Shown: positions 1 to 11,963, counted from the stretch's first letter. The stretch: DNA of 64,000 bases from Megaleporinus macrocephalus (GCA_021613375.1 CM038722.1:23208107-23272106); one strand, 5' to 3'. Program-made: numbers and translations. Notes: a model not told the origin generated them from the sequence alone.

Positions 1-395
1 TGGCACATTAAAATACTTCTTGTGACTGCGTGAAATCTAACATAACAACCCAAATTAACCATAAAAACATTTTATTCAAAACAACCAACAACCGTTTAGG
101 CATGTTTATTAATCAGTGATGTATCTACAGACGTGTTCATGTAAATTAGTTTAATATGACATCTTTATTGTGTCATTATGAGAGAAATCTAATTCACACC
201 ATCCAATAATAACAAGAAGGTTATACAGCAATATCACGTCATCAAATGTGAACCTGGATATAGCAAGTCCGTTACTGCTCCAGACCTGAGAAATAAAACT
301 GCTTCAAGTGTTCTGGTGGCACATGGTTGACTATGAAGACATTCAGCCCCCTGTGTGTTCAAGCGCAGCGACAAACAAAGTCTATAATTCAATAG

Positions 396-738
396 ATTAT
401 ACTCCTGTTTATTTGTTTGTAGTACTCTGTGTTTGGCTTTAGGTCCTGTTAAGCTGTTTGCTGTGAAGGAAAATAAACGATTGCCTGTTATTTACTTATA
501 GAAACAACTGAAATGAAATGAACGAAATGACGCATGCGTCTCTCTCTGTGACGCGCGGACACAGATTCTGGTGGGCAGTCGGATTTCGGCACAACACCGG
601 ATACAAGAGTCTGATATGTGAGCAGTCAGGTTGCATGAGAGCATTGGGTCGTATATTGTAAGAATATGAATCGTGAGCTGTAAACTTTTAAACACTGCGA
701 TTTAGTCCTACAGTTTGAGCTGGAGCTGAGTACACGAT
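396..738. other. Unit A-specific CpG-bearing segment
   Basis: This stretch replaces the 18,280-18,560 segment of unit B between otherwise matching flanks. It holds a local cluster of CpGs and the perfect 12-base palindrome GACGCATGCGTC near 530, similar to an NRF1-type promoter element. No convincing exon was found. A promoter role is inference only. Confidence 0.3.
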
Positions 739-1570
739 TGAAAATATGTTTTCTGTACATCCGTGTTCCACTATGAACAACTCTGAGATGCAGTGCTTAT
801 GAGATTAGGTTTAAAGTTGCTCAATTCTGACACAAATTCAGCTTTTTATTTTTAAAATACATTTCTCATGTACTGTTTTTCAGTAAAAAGGTAAAGCAGC
901 ATGAAAACAATGTAATAGCTGTTTTGCTTTTGGCATGTTCTGTCTGTTGCTGTGGAAACGCAATGCTTCGTGTGTATTAAATTTTTCCACTTCCATTTGC
1001 AGTGATTGTTTTTCAATTCCTCTCCAGACCTGGTGCTATGTTCATGTCCTTGTTATTTTACTGCATTTTTCAGATCCAATGTTTAATCTGATTGGGAGTG
1101 GTGGACAACATTCTTTATACTCAGCTTTATTGCAGTGATGGAGGTTTATTCTACTTTTAGTAACTGCTGGCATTTGTATATATACAGAGAGTTAATACCC
1201 CAAAAGTAAGTATTCATGTCAACAAACATGTCGGTGTCATCAGAATCACAAATACTTGTGTCATGGACTATAAACAGGAGAGTCAAATAGCTTAGTCATG
1301 TCGTCATGTATCAATATACTCTAGTAAGTATCTTCTGAAAGCTGAAGTTTTGATGTGAATGTCTGAAAATACACATGACTCCACTTTTACTATGTGGCAT
1401 GTATCAATTTCAGCTTTACTGTATGTGGGAGACTGATTGTTAGAGATCACATTCATGATTTTCACTGTTTATACAGTAATTTGACAGAAAAAGAAAAACA
1501 ATACTGTCATAACACTCCATAGCATAAAGTAAATAACAAAACTAAATCATGAACATAAACATTAAAAAAA

Positions 1571-1990
1571 GCAGCTCTGTGTAAGCAACGTAATCTTTCT
1601 ACACGTCCTGACTTTCCTGTTTGTCAGGCCACAGATTCTCATCCACACCACAACAGATATCTTCCTTTGCATTGCAGAGTAGAAGAATCTGTTAGAATGT
1701 CTTATCCAACCTCTACAGGATCTGCCGTGATGTCCTCACATGCTGCATCCAAAAGGATCATCTGATGATGTGACATAAACCTTCCACTTCCATGTCACAT
1801 AAACAATTTCCCTTCAGACTGCACTCAGTCCCTACAGCCAACACAACATCTCTGTACCTGATCCTAGTGGTAAAGAAGTATCCAATAGCTGAAGATGGAT
1901 CTGTTGCAATGAACTGGCAATGCGGAGACAATGTCGTAGCTCGGTGATGGCAGTAGGGCAATAATAATAAACAAAACAGCCTGCACAGAA
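1571..1990. other. Unidentified block conserved in all three units (A copy)
   Basis: About 420 bp retained in A, B and C with a few percent difference. Several minus-strand frames are partly open but frames differ between copies. I do not recognise a protein family. It could be an old exon or a fragment of a DNA transposon. Confidence 0.4.
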
Positions 1991-2269
1991 ATGTACAAAC
2001 ATCTAAAGGTCCAATTTACTCATTAAGCCCTTTAATAAAACTATATATTTATACTACATTGATAAATAAATAAATGGAAAATCTAAGTTTTTTAGTTTAT
2101 ACTGTTTCTGTAATTATAGCTGCATAGCACTTGGTAATATAACAAACACATAAAACACATAACATACATTCTAAATAAATCATGTAAAGTTAATCTATAT
2201 TTATTAATATATATTTATTATTAATCTATAATTATCCTGACACCATTTGTGGTCACATTTTTTTTGGAG

Positions 2270-2460
2270 CTACTCGTTTAGGAACTAAATCATTCTCAGT
2301 GTGAGCACTGCTGCTGCTCTCTCCGCTGTTGGCCATGTTTATTTTGTGCACTGCAAGCACAACCTGCATCCTTACATCACAATATCACGAGATGGTGAAA
2401 TCCTATCAAATAAAAAGTGTACTGGTATTATTGTGAACAATATATCACCCACCCCTAATC
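2270..2460 (-). repeat. Fragment of GGGGTGGKCGATAT-type repeat
   Basis: Read on the minus strand it begins with a GGGGTGGGTGATATATTG-like end, resembling the sequence at 63,180. This terminal motif is common to an AT-rich dispersed repeat in fish. A similar copy lies in unit C near 43,070-43,230. Confidence 0.4.
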
Positions 2461-2462
2461 TC

Positions 2463-3160
2463 TATTGTATTCAGGTCTGGACTCTGACTGGACCACTCCG
2501 ATTTTCTTTGTTTGAAGTCTGTAGTAGATTTACTTTGATGTTTACGGTCATTGTCCTGCTGCATCACCAAACTTCTACTGAGCTTCAGCAGGAAGACAGT
2601 CACCCTGAGACCTTGATAAACTTGAGAATTCATTTCCCCTCGATGATGGCAAGCGGTCCAGACCCTGAAGCAGCAAAGCATTCTCAATCATGACCATGTT
2701 TCACCACCGTACTTCACCGTTAGGATAATGTTTTCATGTTGGTATGCAGTGCGCTTTGGTTTCATTAGTCCACAAAACATTTTCCCAGTAGTGTTGTGGA
2801 GTGTCAAGGTACTCTTTGCTAAACTTCAAGCAGAGCAGTGATTTTATTTTAGAAAGCAGCTGCTTCCTTCTTTTATTAGTCAAAGTAGCTCGACACCTCG
2901 CTCCAATCTTATTTCATTGATTGGACTCCAGGTTTAATAACTTCTGACTCTAATTAGCTTTTTTCCACCAGCATTGTGAATGTTTAATGGATGTGTCCAA
3001 TACAGACATGAAATATTATAATTGTTTGTGTGGTATCAGGTTAAACACATTGAGTTTGTCTATACTTGGGAGCTGGATGTAAATCAGATCACGTTTTTGA
3101 CCAATTAATGCAGAAAACCAGGTCATTTAAAAGATTCACATACTTTCTTGCCACTGTATA
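2463..3160 (-). mobile_element. Tc1-like transposon relic (A)
   Basis: The minus strand encodes a piece of Tc1-type DDE transposase, including a QQDND-like block and the SPDLNTIE signature, with broken frames. The right end carries the inverted-repeat tail (ttcacatactttcttgccac) and ends at a TA. The left end is missing, replaced by another repeat. It is a non-functional relic shared with unit C and mostly deleted in B. Confidence 0.75.
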
Positions 3161-3619
3161 TCATGGAAACAAAAGTATTTATTATTATTTTTAAATATTT
3201 TTTAAAAGTTAAGACATGTCATGCTGCAGATTTAGCATGCTGACTTTTACGTTTCATATTTATCTTATTAGTTTATATTTATTCTGTAGATTCAGAATCC
3301 TGAATGTGTCCTGTTTTTAGTGTTTATCCTAAAGACCTAGAAAAATATCTCACTCCAGCAGACTGGCTGTACTAAACACTGGAAAGCACCGCTGGTTACC
3401 TCGCTCAGACTGGCTCTACTAAATACCAGAAAAACACTGAGACACGTCAGCTTAACCATTTACTGGACACACAGGTGCGATGGCAAGCACCACCCAGTGT
3501 CTGGTCTAAATAGGTTTGGCGCAGGTGTCTCTCGTGAGCCCTGATTGGCGCTGGGGCACCTGGGAGTTGGAGTTTTTCCCCGGGCTAGCGCCACGCCGCA
3601 GCGGGCCTTCTTACACTTA

Positions 3620-4195
3620 AACATGCTCAACCAGCATCAGACCAGCATAAACCAACTAAACCAGCACCAGACCAGCATAACCCAACTAAACCAGCACCAG
3701 ACCAGCATAAACCAACTAAACCAGCACCAGACCAGCATAAACCAACTATAAACCAGCACCAGACCAGCAAAAACCAACTAAACCAGCACCAGACCAGCAT
3801 AAACCAATTAAAATCAGCTAAACCAGCACCAGACCAGCATAAACCAACTAAACCAGCACCACACCAGCAAAAACCAACTAAACCATCACCTGAACAGCAT
3901 CAAAGAACTTGAACCAGATAAATCAGCCCCAGACCAGCATAAACAAATTAAACCAGCTAAATCAGCACCAGATCATCATAAACCAATTAAACCATCTCAA
4001 GCAGCACCAGACCAGCATAAACCTACATCAGACCAGCGCTAGACCATCTCAAACCAAGTAAATCAGCACCAGACCAACGTAAACCAGATAATTTAGCACC
4101 AGATCATCATAAGCCAACATAAATCAGCTGAATCAACAACAAACCAACATTAACCAATCTAAACCAGCACCAGACCAGTATAAACCAACAGCTCT
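3620..4195. repeat. ACCAGC-type minisatellite (A)
   Basis: Tandem degenerate units built from accagcaccagaccagcat and taaaccaacta blocks, about 30-40 bp each, decaying toward the 3' side. It sits at the same relative place in all three units with different copy number. Confidence 0.9.
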
Positions 4196-4244
4196 AAACT
4201 GAGGACTAAAAGTTGATAATCAGTGACTACACTGTATACGGGAT

Positions 4245-4905
4245 TTATGATCAGTCATAACATTAAAACCATCTACACACATTGTTCATTTGATCAGCTC
4301 CGTTTACAATACAGGTGTATTTTGTAGTTTGTATGATTTGGGTGGTGGACCATTCTCAGCACTGCAGTGACACTGACATGGTGGTGGTGTGTTAGTGTGT
4401 GTTGTGCTGATATGAGTGGATCAGACACTGTGTCCACTCACGGTCACCTCTATCAGACATTCCTATCACCTTGTAGATGTAAAGTCAGAGACGATGGCTG
4501 TACAGTTTGTGTTGGTCATCCTCTAGTCCTGCATTAGTGGTCACAGGATGATGACTACAGTACACTGTTTACTAGATGTTGCTGGTTGGTGGACTATTGT
4601 CAGTCCAGCAGTGACACTGAGGTGTAAGCAGTGAATCTGATGGACTACAGCGTAGGTGCGGATTTGCTAATATGAATCACAGCCCACCCTATCCCCTTAA
4701 ATATTTCCTATAAGCTGATTCCACTGTAGGTAAGGTAGTAAATCACTGTATGTATAGTGACGTAGAACAAACTTTGTGGAATTACAAAAAATTACAAATA
4801 AATAAACAAAATATAACATTATCTGTACTTCTGTTTATTATTAGATAAATCCAATTAATAATCCCCCACCAGTTTTAATGTTATGTCTGATCGGTGTACA
4901 GTCCA
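4245..4905. mobile_element. MITE-like element with GATCAG..CATAAC ends (A)
   Basis: The left end gatcagtcataacattaaaa is mirrored at the right end as ttttaatgttatgtctgatc, giving imperfect terminal inverted repeats about 20 bp long. The roughly 650-bp interior has no coding capacity. It includes sequence common in otophysan genomes, such as a GGTGGTGTGTTAGTGTGTGTTG block. It is non-autonomous and present in all three units. Confidence 0.65.
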
Positions 4906-5039
4906 CACTGTAAATAATGATATATTAAAAAAACAAAGTAAACAAATGGTCTGAAATATGAATAATTATGCTGGAGATTTATCTCTGTGTGGAAAAATAA
5001 GTGCGTCATGTTTCTCTTTTTGTGAGTTTATTAGATTAA

Positions 5040-5285
5040 CAGTCTTCACTGAAATTACTTTTAAACGCGCGAGGTTAATGAACAGTAGCGCGTCACGTGC
5101 CTGCAGAAGGAGCTGGCGAGGTCTCGTGGCTCTCCAAGCTACTATGACGTCACAATGCGTGTTTAGAGGAGCGTCTCTGCGCGGAGAGGAAGAGGAGAGC
5201 AGGGAGGAGCTGACCGGAGCAGAGAAATCACTCGTTCAGCCAGAGAGCAGCAGCAGGTCAGTCAGACAGAAACTTTAGAAAGCTG
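5040..5285 (+). promoter_or_regulatory. CpG-rich promoter-like block with CRE and E-box (A)
   Basis: A local CpG and GC island in AT-rich surroundings holds CACGTG at 5,094-5,099 and a consensus CRE, TGACGTCA, at 5,145-5,152. A purine-rich GCAG-repeat leader follows, typical of a fish 5' UTR. No TATA box is obvious. The block is conserved in all three units, so the duplication carried a possible promoter. Activity is inferred from composition and motifs only. Confidence 0.5.
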
Positions 5286-5412
5286 AGGTCGCAGCAGCTG
5301 TCTGAAACTGAGCTAGCAGCTAAACTGCTGTAGTCTGTTTCTCTCAGTCAGGAAATGTTTCATCATCAGATCGTCTCCTCTGTTCATCTTCACTCTCAGA
5401 TTAACTCTTAGA

Positions 5413-5718
5413 TTAGATTTCAGATTGATTCACTCCAACTAACTGAACTGTAACGCTCTGTAATCCTGTGCAGCTCTTCTGTACATCAGTGCTAACATCT
5501 GTACTTTCAATGCTAACAGCTGAAACTTCATATGTCCCAGTGTTCAAATCATAATGAAGAGAGTAATATTCATATTTAGAAGATCTCTCTATCAATATGG
5601 AGTTAAAAACCTGTGAGGATGTGACTGAGCTCATCATGGAGCTGTTAAACTTTGTGAATGGGCATCACATCAAACACATATGCAGTTTAGGTGATATAAA
5701 TGACTCATCATGTTCATA
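5413..5718 (+). other. Candidate first-exon block, unknown product (A)
   Basis: Downstream of the promoter-like block an ATG at 5,598 opens a 40-codon frame beginning MELKTCEDVTELIMELL, preceded by an in-frame TAA, with a possible donor (AG-GTGATA) near 5,691. On the minus strand the same DNA (5,413-5,637) is open for 74 codons, and this reading is identical in A, B and C. By eye the 225 bp have no nucleotide difference among the three copies, while flanks differ by 1-2 percent. I do not recognise either peptide and cannot decide the coding strand. Confidence 0.3.
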
Positions 5719-6120
5719 AATAACTGTGAATAAATATGATCAAATAATAATTTTACTGTTAAATTTAATCTGTTCAATTAAACACAGATATATTCATTAA
5801 TACAGCGTCTTCCTCTTTTCACCTGCATGTTGGATGAGTGGATTAAAATATCTTCAGTGTTTAATGTCTGTGCTGGAATATAAGGTGATATATGGATTAT
5901 ATTTTTCTTCTTATGTAAATATAAAGTGATTCTTGTTTATTTAGATGAATAGTAATTTACAGTAAGCTGTTTAATGTTACTGCTAAACGAGCTAAAACAG
6001 AATGGGACTCTGTGTGAGGAACGAGTGATGGATAAACAACAAATAGAGAAGTTTTGGTCAGTATGTCTGTGTATTAGAGCTTGGGAACCTGCCCAGAGTG
6101 AGCAAAAATAAATTGTAGAG

Positions 6121-6121
6121 T

Positions 6122-6163
<42 letters not shown>
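6121..6163. repeat. GATA microsatellite (A)
   Basis: About ten pure GATA/TAGA units followed by degenerate ones. Antisense frames reading IYLS repeats are products of this tract, not genes. Confidence 0.97.
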
Positions 6164-6311
6164 AAGATGAACAGATAGATATATAGAGAAATAGAGATGG
6201 AGAGATAGATACACAGAGAGTAACAGACATAAAGGGAGACTCCTGTCAGTGAAGAACCAGTTCAAATCAGTTTAAACTGTCAAAACCTGGTTCTAGCCAG
6301 TTTTAGCTGAC

Positions 6312-6313
6312 AA

Positions 6314-6384
<71 letters not shown>

Positions 6385-6408
6385 ATAATAATAATAATAA
6401 TAATAATA
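6312..6408. repeat. ACT/AAT microsatellite (A)
   Basis: Runs of (ACT)n changing to (AAT)n. Copies lie at 23,377-23,442 and 46,995-47,050. Confidence 0.97.
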
Positions 6409-6419
6409 ATTATGAGAAG

Positions 6420-7780
6420 AAGAAGCCAGTAGATAACTGTGCTCTCTACTTATATACAGTTCTGATTTGATGTAAACTGATGCAGTCTCTTCCTCTTTTC
6501 ATCTGCATGTTCTATCTCTCTCTTTATCTGAGTTCACACTCCGAACAAGTACGAGACAGATAAAGTTAAGTATATCATTTTTTTCTAGAATACTTATATA
6601 TTCAGAACAACAAATATATTTAGTTCTGTTTTCATGTAAACTAATGCAGTGTCTTGCTTTTTTTGCTCTTCATGTTCTATTTTCCACTTTTTTTTTATTT
6701 CCAATTTTTCACACTCTGAAGAAGTACAAGAAAGAAAGTGTGAGGTAAAACATTTTCTAGAATACTTTCATATTCAGTACAACAATTATATTTAGTTCTG
6801 ATTAAACTAATACAGTGTGTTCCGTTTTTTCTCTTCATGTTCTATTTTCCACTTTTCTGAGTTCACACTCCGAAGAAGTATAAGAAAGATAAAGATAAGG
6901 TATATAATTTTTTTCTAGAATACTTATATATTCAGTACAAAAATTATTAGTTCGGATTTCATGTTAACTAATGCAGTGTCTTCCTCTTTTTCCTCTTCAT
7001 CTTCTATTTTCCAGTTTTCTAAGTTCACACTCTGAAGAAGTACGAGAAAGAAGATGTTAGGTAAAACATTTTCTAGAATACTTACATATTCAGTACTAAA
7101 ATAATATTTAGTTCTGATCAAACTAATACAGTGTGTTCCTTTTTTCCTCTTCATGTTGAATCCCCTCCTTTATCTGAGTTCACACTCCGAACAAGTACGA
7201 GAAACATAAAGTTAAGTATATAACTTTTCTAGAATACTTATATATTCAGAACAACAAATATATTTAGTTCTGATTTCATGTAAACTAATGCAGTGTCTTC
7301 CTTTTTTCTTCTGCATGTTCTATCTCACTCTTTTCTGAGTTCACACTCTGAAGAAGTACAAGAAAAAAAGTGTTAGGTAAAACATTTTCTAGAATACTTT
7401 CATATTCAGTACAACAATTATATTTAGTTCTGATTAAACTAATACAGTGTGTTCCGTTTTTTCTCTTCATGTTCTATTTTCCACTTTTCTGAGTTCACAC
7501 TCTGAAGAAGTACAAGAAAGATAAAGATAAGGTATATAATTTTTTTCTAGAATACTTATATATTCAGTACAAAAATTATTAGTTCTGATTTCATGTTAAC
7601 TAATGCAGTGTCTTCCTCTTTTTCCTCTTCATGTTCTATTTTCCACTTTTCTGAGTTCACACTCTGAAGAAGTATAAGAAAGATAAAGATAAGGTATATC
7701 ATTTTTTCTAGAATACTTACATATTCAGTACAAAAATTATTAGTTCTGATTTCATGTAAACTAATACAGTGTCTTTCTCT
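6420..7780 (+). repeat. Array of about eight 155-165-bp units with splice-like layout (A)
   Basis: Each unit has a CTAAT branch-point-like motif, a pyrimidine-rich tract, AG, then a 32-38-base segment (ttcacactctgaagaagta...) ending at GTTAAG, GTTAGG or GTATAT. Read with two leading bases, every segment is open and Lys/Asp rich (types HTPNKYE, HTLKKYKK and HTPKKYKKDKDK). Segments start near 6,533, 6,708, 6,863, 7,023, 7,179, 7,339, 7,494 and 7,655. This could be a satellite or a row of duplicated micro-exons. The segment lengths are not multiples of three, which argues against simple serial splicing. Minus-strand frames here repeat with the unit and are shadows. Confidence 0.7.
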
Positions 7781-7784
7781 TTTC

Positions 7785-8400
7785 CTAAACTGCCCACCTG
7801 TCCAGACAGACACTGATGGAACACTGACTGCCAGGTTCTCCTGCCACCCAAGTCACCCACCAGACTGATCGGCGGGCCCTGCTGTTACCTGTGTCATACC
7901 AGCTACCTAGCCTCAGACTAGCTGTCTAACCTCCATTCTAGACTTTATTGAAATGAACATGGACTCTAACTAGTTAGCACTAACCCTCTACCTTCATTAA
8001 CTGTCATCATCACTCTCACTGTTCTTCATCTGTACTACACTTACTCTAGTTCTATCAGATTATGATTATATAAGCACACCTGAGCAGCTGAACAGAAGTA
8101 TATGGTGGTACAGTCAGTATCAGTACTGTATGAGTAGTTTGATCAGAGGAGGATGGGTCCCCCTTGTGAGTCTTGGTTCCTCCCAAGGTTTCTTCCTCCA
8201 GCTCTGAGGGAGTTTTTCCTTGCCACTGTCGCCTATGGCTTGCTCACCGGGGGTTTCTATGATTTTTAAGACTTTCTTCTATGTTTTTATTTTCTTTTTA
8301 TGATTATTTTTACTCTGTAGATCTTTTCTCATCACCAAGTTCCTGTAAAGCTGCTTTGTGATGACATCAGTTGTAAAAAGTGCTATACTAATAAATGTGA
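7785..8400 (+). mobile_element. LINE 3' tail (A)
   Basis: Holds the recurrent fish LINE 3' UTR landmarks: GGAGGATGGGTCCCCCTTGT, GGGAGTTTTTCCTTGCCACT, a GTAAAGCTGCTTTGTGA block and a terminal AATAAA-like stretch. Non-coding remnant from an element separate from the L2 copy that follows. Assigned to the L2/CR1-like group from memory of these 3' ends. Confidence 0.6.
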
Positions 8401-8519
8401 CTTGTCATGACACTCTGCTGCTCTGTATGTGTTTGTATTGCAACCTACTGAAACCCATGCACTTACTCCTCGCTTCCCTGGGAAAATGTGATGTCCATCA
8501 GGTATTCTTAATTCACATC

Positions 8520-9618
8520 TCGCACCGGAGTACCTGCAAGATCTTATTTCCTATTATGAACCGCCACGCTTACTCAGATCACAGGATGCTGTTTTTCTAA
8601 CAGTTCCATAAATTCATTAGACTTCAATGGGGGGAGAGCTTTTTCCTACAAAGCCCCCAAACTGTGGAATAATCTCCCAGTTAATGTTCAGGTCTCTGAC
8701 ACAGTCTTAATATTTAAGTCTAGACTGAAAACATATTTATTTAGTTTAGCTTTTGGTAATTAATCTTCCTCTATAGATTTAGGCAGGATATCTCGGGGTT
8801 CTTGGACACAGAGGTTTATGGTAAACTGAGATGTTGGTGCTGTTGTCCCACCACTTCACGCGATCACACAGGTTTGTTGACAGTTGAGTGGGGGGATCCC
8901 AGTGTGGGGGGATCCCAGGGTGCTCTCATGTCTATGTTAGCTTCTGGTTCTCTTCTTTTAGTTTAGGCTGTTATAGTTAGATCTGTCAGAGTCACCAACC
9001 ACACTCTAAAATTCTGAATATTCATATTCTCTACAGTCATACTCCTGAGCTGAACTAACTTTCTCTCTTTACTCTTCCTGAGGTAATGACTGTCCTCCCG
9101 TCTGTTGAACGCTGTTGGAGGACTGACCATCAGGACCTCCACCCCACCATCACCAGCCAGCTCTCCTGTCCATCTGTGTCAACTGCTACACCCTCAGTTA
9201 CATCACTGTGCCATCCAGATGCACCAGTATTGAGATAGGATGGACTGTTTCAGCTCACGCCCACTTTACATAAAGCCTCAGTCATAGACTGCCTCAGTCA
9301 GAGACTGCCTCTACCTGTGCACCATCCAAAGCTTTGCCATCCAGATTTCATACAGAGACTCTTCTTTGGTATTTAGTTTATTAAACTGTAAATACTGTTT
9401 ACCAGAGGAGGATGGGTCCCCCCTTGTGAGTCTTGGTTTCTTCCAAGGTTTCTTATTCCAGTCTGAGGGAGTTTTTTCTTGCCACTGCTGCCTCTGGCTT
9501 GCTCACCGGGAGATATATATGTTGTAACTGTCTGTTTTCAAAACTTCTTTAAAGCTGCCTTAAGACAACATCGTTATAAAAAAAAGGCTTATCAAATAAA
9601 CATGAATTGAATTGAATT
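8520..9618 (+). mobile_element. L2-like LINE, 5'-truncated (A)
   Basis: Begins in the reverse-transcriptase C-terminal region (EYLQDLISYYEPPRLLRSQD, then APKLWNNLP, then FKSRLKTYLF), with an in-frame stop. It continues into a 3' UTR and ends in a TGAAT-type repeat tail (aattgaattgaattc). About 360 bp present in B have been removed in A just before 8,520. Dead copy. Confidence 0.8.
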
Positions 9619-9619
9619 C

Positions 9620-10545
9620 TGCTGTTGACTCAGAGCCTGATGTAATTTCGTTTCACTTGTTAATGTTTTCAGTTTTTTGATGGTGAGGATTCAATCTTGT
9701 TTGTTTCTTGTGTTTTTTGTGCTGAATAATAAACACAATTCTTCATTTGTCACAATTTGGCTTCTCAAACTTATAACTCAGAATGGTTCACCAGCACTGG
9801 TGTTCTACCAGTTTACTCTACCCATAGAGTGGTCCGGCCTGACATGCTCATATCATTAGTATTAGTGCAGTATCTCAGTGTTTCAAACATTATATTGTGT
9901 TGTTAATGTTAATTCAGTTCAGGCTTAATATCAATACTGACTACCTGATAAGCTGAATTAGGCTATTAAAACACCCCAAATATTATTTTAATATCAGTGA
10001 CGTTTTCTAGTAACAACATTCACCAAATTGTTATATTGAAATCTACATTTTAAAGAAGCTGGTGAAGAAGAAGCTGGAGGTCAGTGCCAGAATATAAATG
10101 CTGCCTCTTTTAATGTGAAACTAGAAATTTAAACAAGATGCTGACTAATATAAAGCTGACTTTTGTCTCATAGTTTTAATTCTGATATTTTGGATAAGGA
10201 GTTTTAAACTATCAAATTATCCTACATGGATATTTAGACATTGAGCTACTAATAAATACATACTACAGAAGAACATTTTAACAAAGATTATTTTACGTTA
10301 TGCATATTCCAACCGGTGCTATGGCAACACCAAATTTCAAATTGCTGCTTCAATGTTAAAAAGCTAAATATGAAAAGTCCTCTCTTTTCTGGGCTACTGC
10401 AGAAACATTGCAGCTCTACATAACAGCTTCCTTTGGAGCACAAGCTTCTCTTATATAGAGATGAATTCTAAACACAACAACAGAACAATGATTTCTGGTT
10501 GCAGGTGATTATACACCGATAATGAAAACTTGTTTTAGGATATTT
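9620..10545. other. Unassigned AT-rich stretch (A)
   Basis: About 920 bp without a recognised repeat. It holds the counterpart of the possible terminal exon seen in B at 27,317, but in A and C the frame ends early after VKLEI because one A is missing. Equivalent DNA lies at 26,862-27,810 and 50,545-51,090. Confidence 0.4.
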
Positions 10546-10547
10546 TA

Positions 10548-10860
10548 TTTCTCCTTTGGTAGCAATTACAGCCTCAAGTCTTTTAGAGTGTCAAGTCTTT
10601 TATTTTTGGGTAGTTTCTAACATTCTTCTTTGCAGAACCTCTCAAGCTCCATCAGGTTGGATAGGGAGTGTCTGTGCACAGTCATTTTCAGATCTTTACA
10701 GAGATGTTCAATCAGGTTCAAGTCTGAGCTCTGGCCGGAGTGGCTTCCGTCTGGCCATTCTACCACACAGGCCTGATTGGTGGAGTGCTGCAGAAATGGT
10801 TGTCTTACTGGAAGGTTCTCCTCTCTCCACAGAGCAACACTGAAGCACTGTCATAGTGAC
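10548..10860 (-). mobile_element. Tc1-like relic, internally deleted (A)
   Basis: Antisense of a salmonid-type Tc1 transposase: the strings ggttggatagggagtgtctg and gagtggcttccgtctggcca are characteristic, joined by an internal deletion at GAGCTCTGGCC. Non-functional; the same deletion junction is in B at about 28,014. Confidence 0.85.
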
Positions 10861-11139
10861 CCATGGGTGCTTGTTTAATGTATCATTTCAAATATGTCAA
10901 AAGTTTGTTTTTGTTGGTCTGTGCTGCTCACTAGATAATGGTATGAAGCTCAATCAAACATTTGTAGACTAAAGTTTCATACGTTTATAAGAAATGTAGC
11001 TTGTATAAAACCATTTCCTATTTTATTAAAACTTAATGATCAAATATTTAATATTTACATCTGTTTCATAACAAACACGCACAACATTCAGATAAATAAA
11101 ATTTTCTATGTGTCCATTCAAGCTGTCTAGTGTGTCCAG

Positions 11140-11335
11140 AGAATGAGTGGTAATGTATGTGCACACAGATATCCATCCATGCTGGAGAATGACTCCCACC
11201 CCCATTCATAAGACTCTGTCAGCACTGGACAGCTCCTTCAGAGACAGACTGCTTCACTCCAAGTGTGTATCGCAGGTCCTTCCTTCCTGCTACTGTTACA
11301 CTCTACGACCAGCACTGCTTCCAACTGACCACACA
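11140..11335 (+). mobile_element. Possible non-LTR retrotransposon C-terminal remnant (A)
   Basis: The frame includes ALDSSFRDRLLHSKC followed, after a frame break, by a SFLPAT-like stretch. This resembles the C-terminal tail of some fish LINE ORFs. Copy in B at 28,430-28,625. Confidence 0.35.
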
Positions 11336-11354
11336 TACTCAGCAGATCACATAC

Positions 11355-11428
11355 ACACACACTTAAACTCTACACACTTAAACTTTACACACTTAAACTC
11401 TACACACTTAAACTTTACACACTTATAG
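11355..11428. repeat. 15-bp tandem repeat
   Basis: Units of acacacttaaactct/t repeated about five times in A. Only two units remain at the B position (28,645-28,665). Confidence 0.85.
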
Positions 11429-11509
11429 AAATAAAGATTCGTGTTTATCAGAACTCTCTGATAAAGTCTCTGCTCTGCAATGTCATCTGTGTTAAGTTAA
11501 AATGTTAAT

Positions 11510-11840
11510 TAGGGTCCATGCACACAGTATAGGGACCCTACGGCTTCCTCACATTTTTCCTTCATGTTCTTTTTCTTGGTTCTAGAGCAAAAACCCTTTC
11601 TCTCTTCTTCTCTCTCCCTTTCTACCTCTTTCACTCTGTCTGTATCTGTCTATCTACACCTCGTCTACAACTCTCTAACCCTCAATAACTCTTTCTCTGT
11701 CTACAACTTTCTCTTTCTTTCTGTATCTGTCTCTCTACATCTCTCTCCCTCTCTATCTATCCCTCTACAACTCTTCCACTATCTCTCTACAGATGTCTCT
11801 CTGTTCTTCTACAACTCTCTCCAGGATGCTGAAAGTTACA
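11510..11840 (+). repeat. GGGTCC..GGACCC stem and pyrimidine-rich tract (A)
   Basis: A short inverted repeat (agggtccatgcacacagtatagg-type stem, GGGTCC to GGACCC) is followed by about 270 bp of CT-rich DNA with CTCTAC and TCTCTGT motifs. The open frame through it is low complexity. Repeated at 28,750-29,070 and 41,690-42,020. Confidence 0.7.
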
Positions 11841-11939
11841 CATCCCTTTCAGCTGCATTGTTGTGGTCAGTCAGAGAGCGCATGGTCAAGGAGGCGGGGT
11901 GAGAAACTGAACGCACTCTGTTGTGGATAACGAGTGCAG

Positions 11940-11963
11940 CTGCAGTTACTCGAGTGACTGCAG
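11940..11963. repeat. 24-bp near-perfect palindrome
   Basis: CTGCAGTTACTCGAG then TGACTGCAG, symmetric about CTCGAG with one mismatched pair. The same palindrome lies at 29,179-29,202. Confidence 0.8.

Noticed and set aside
5937..6265. Minus-strand frames rich in IYLS
   Set aside because: Translation of the GATA microsatellite; the same in units B and C.
6924..7813. Repeated minus-strand frames starting MKRKKGTHCISLIRTKY
   Set aside because: They follow the 160-bp repeat unit and have no signals of their own; more likely antisense shadow.
11564..11902. 112-codon plus-strand frame rich in Ser, Leu and Phe
   Set aside because: Low-complexity pyrimidine tract; present as shadow in all copies.
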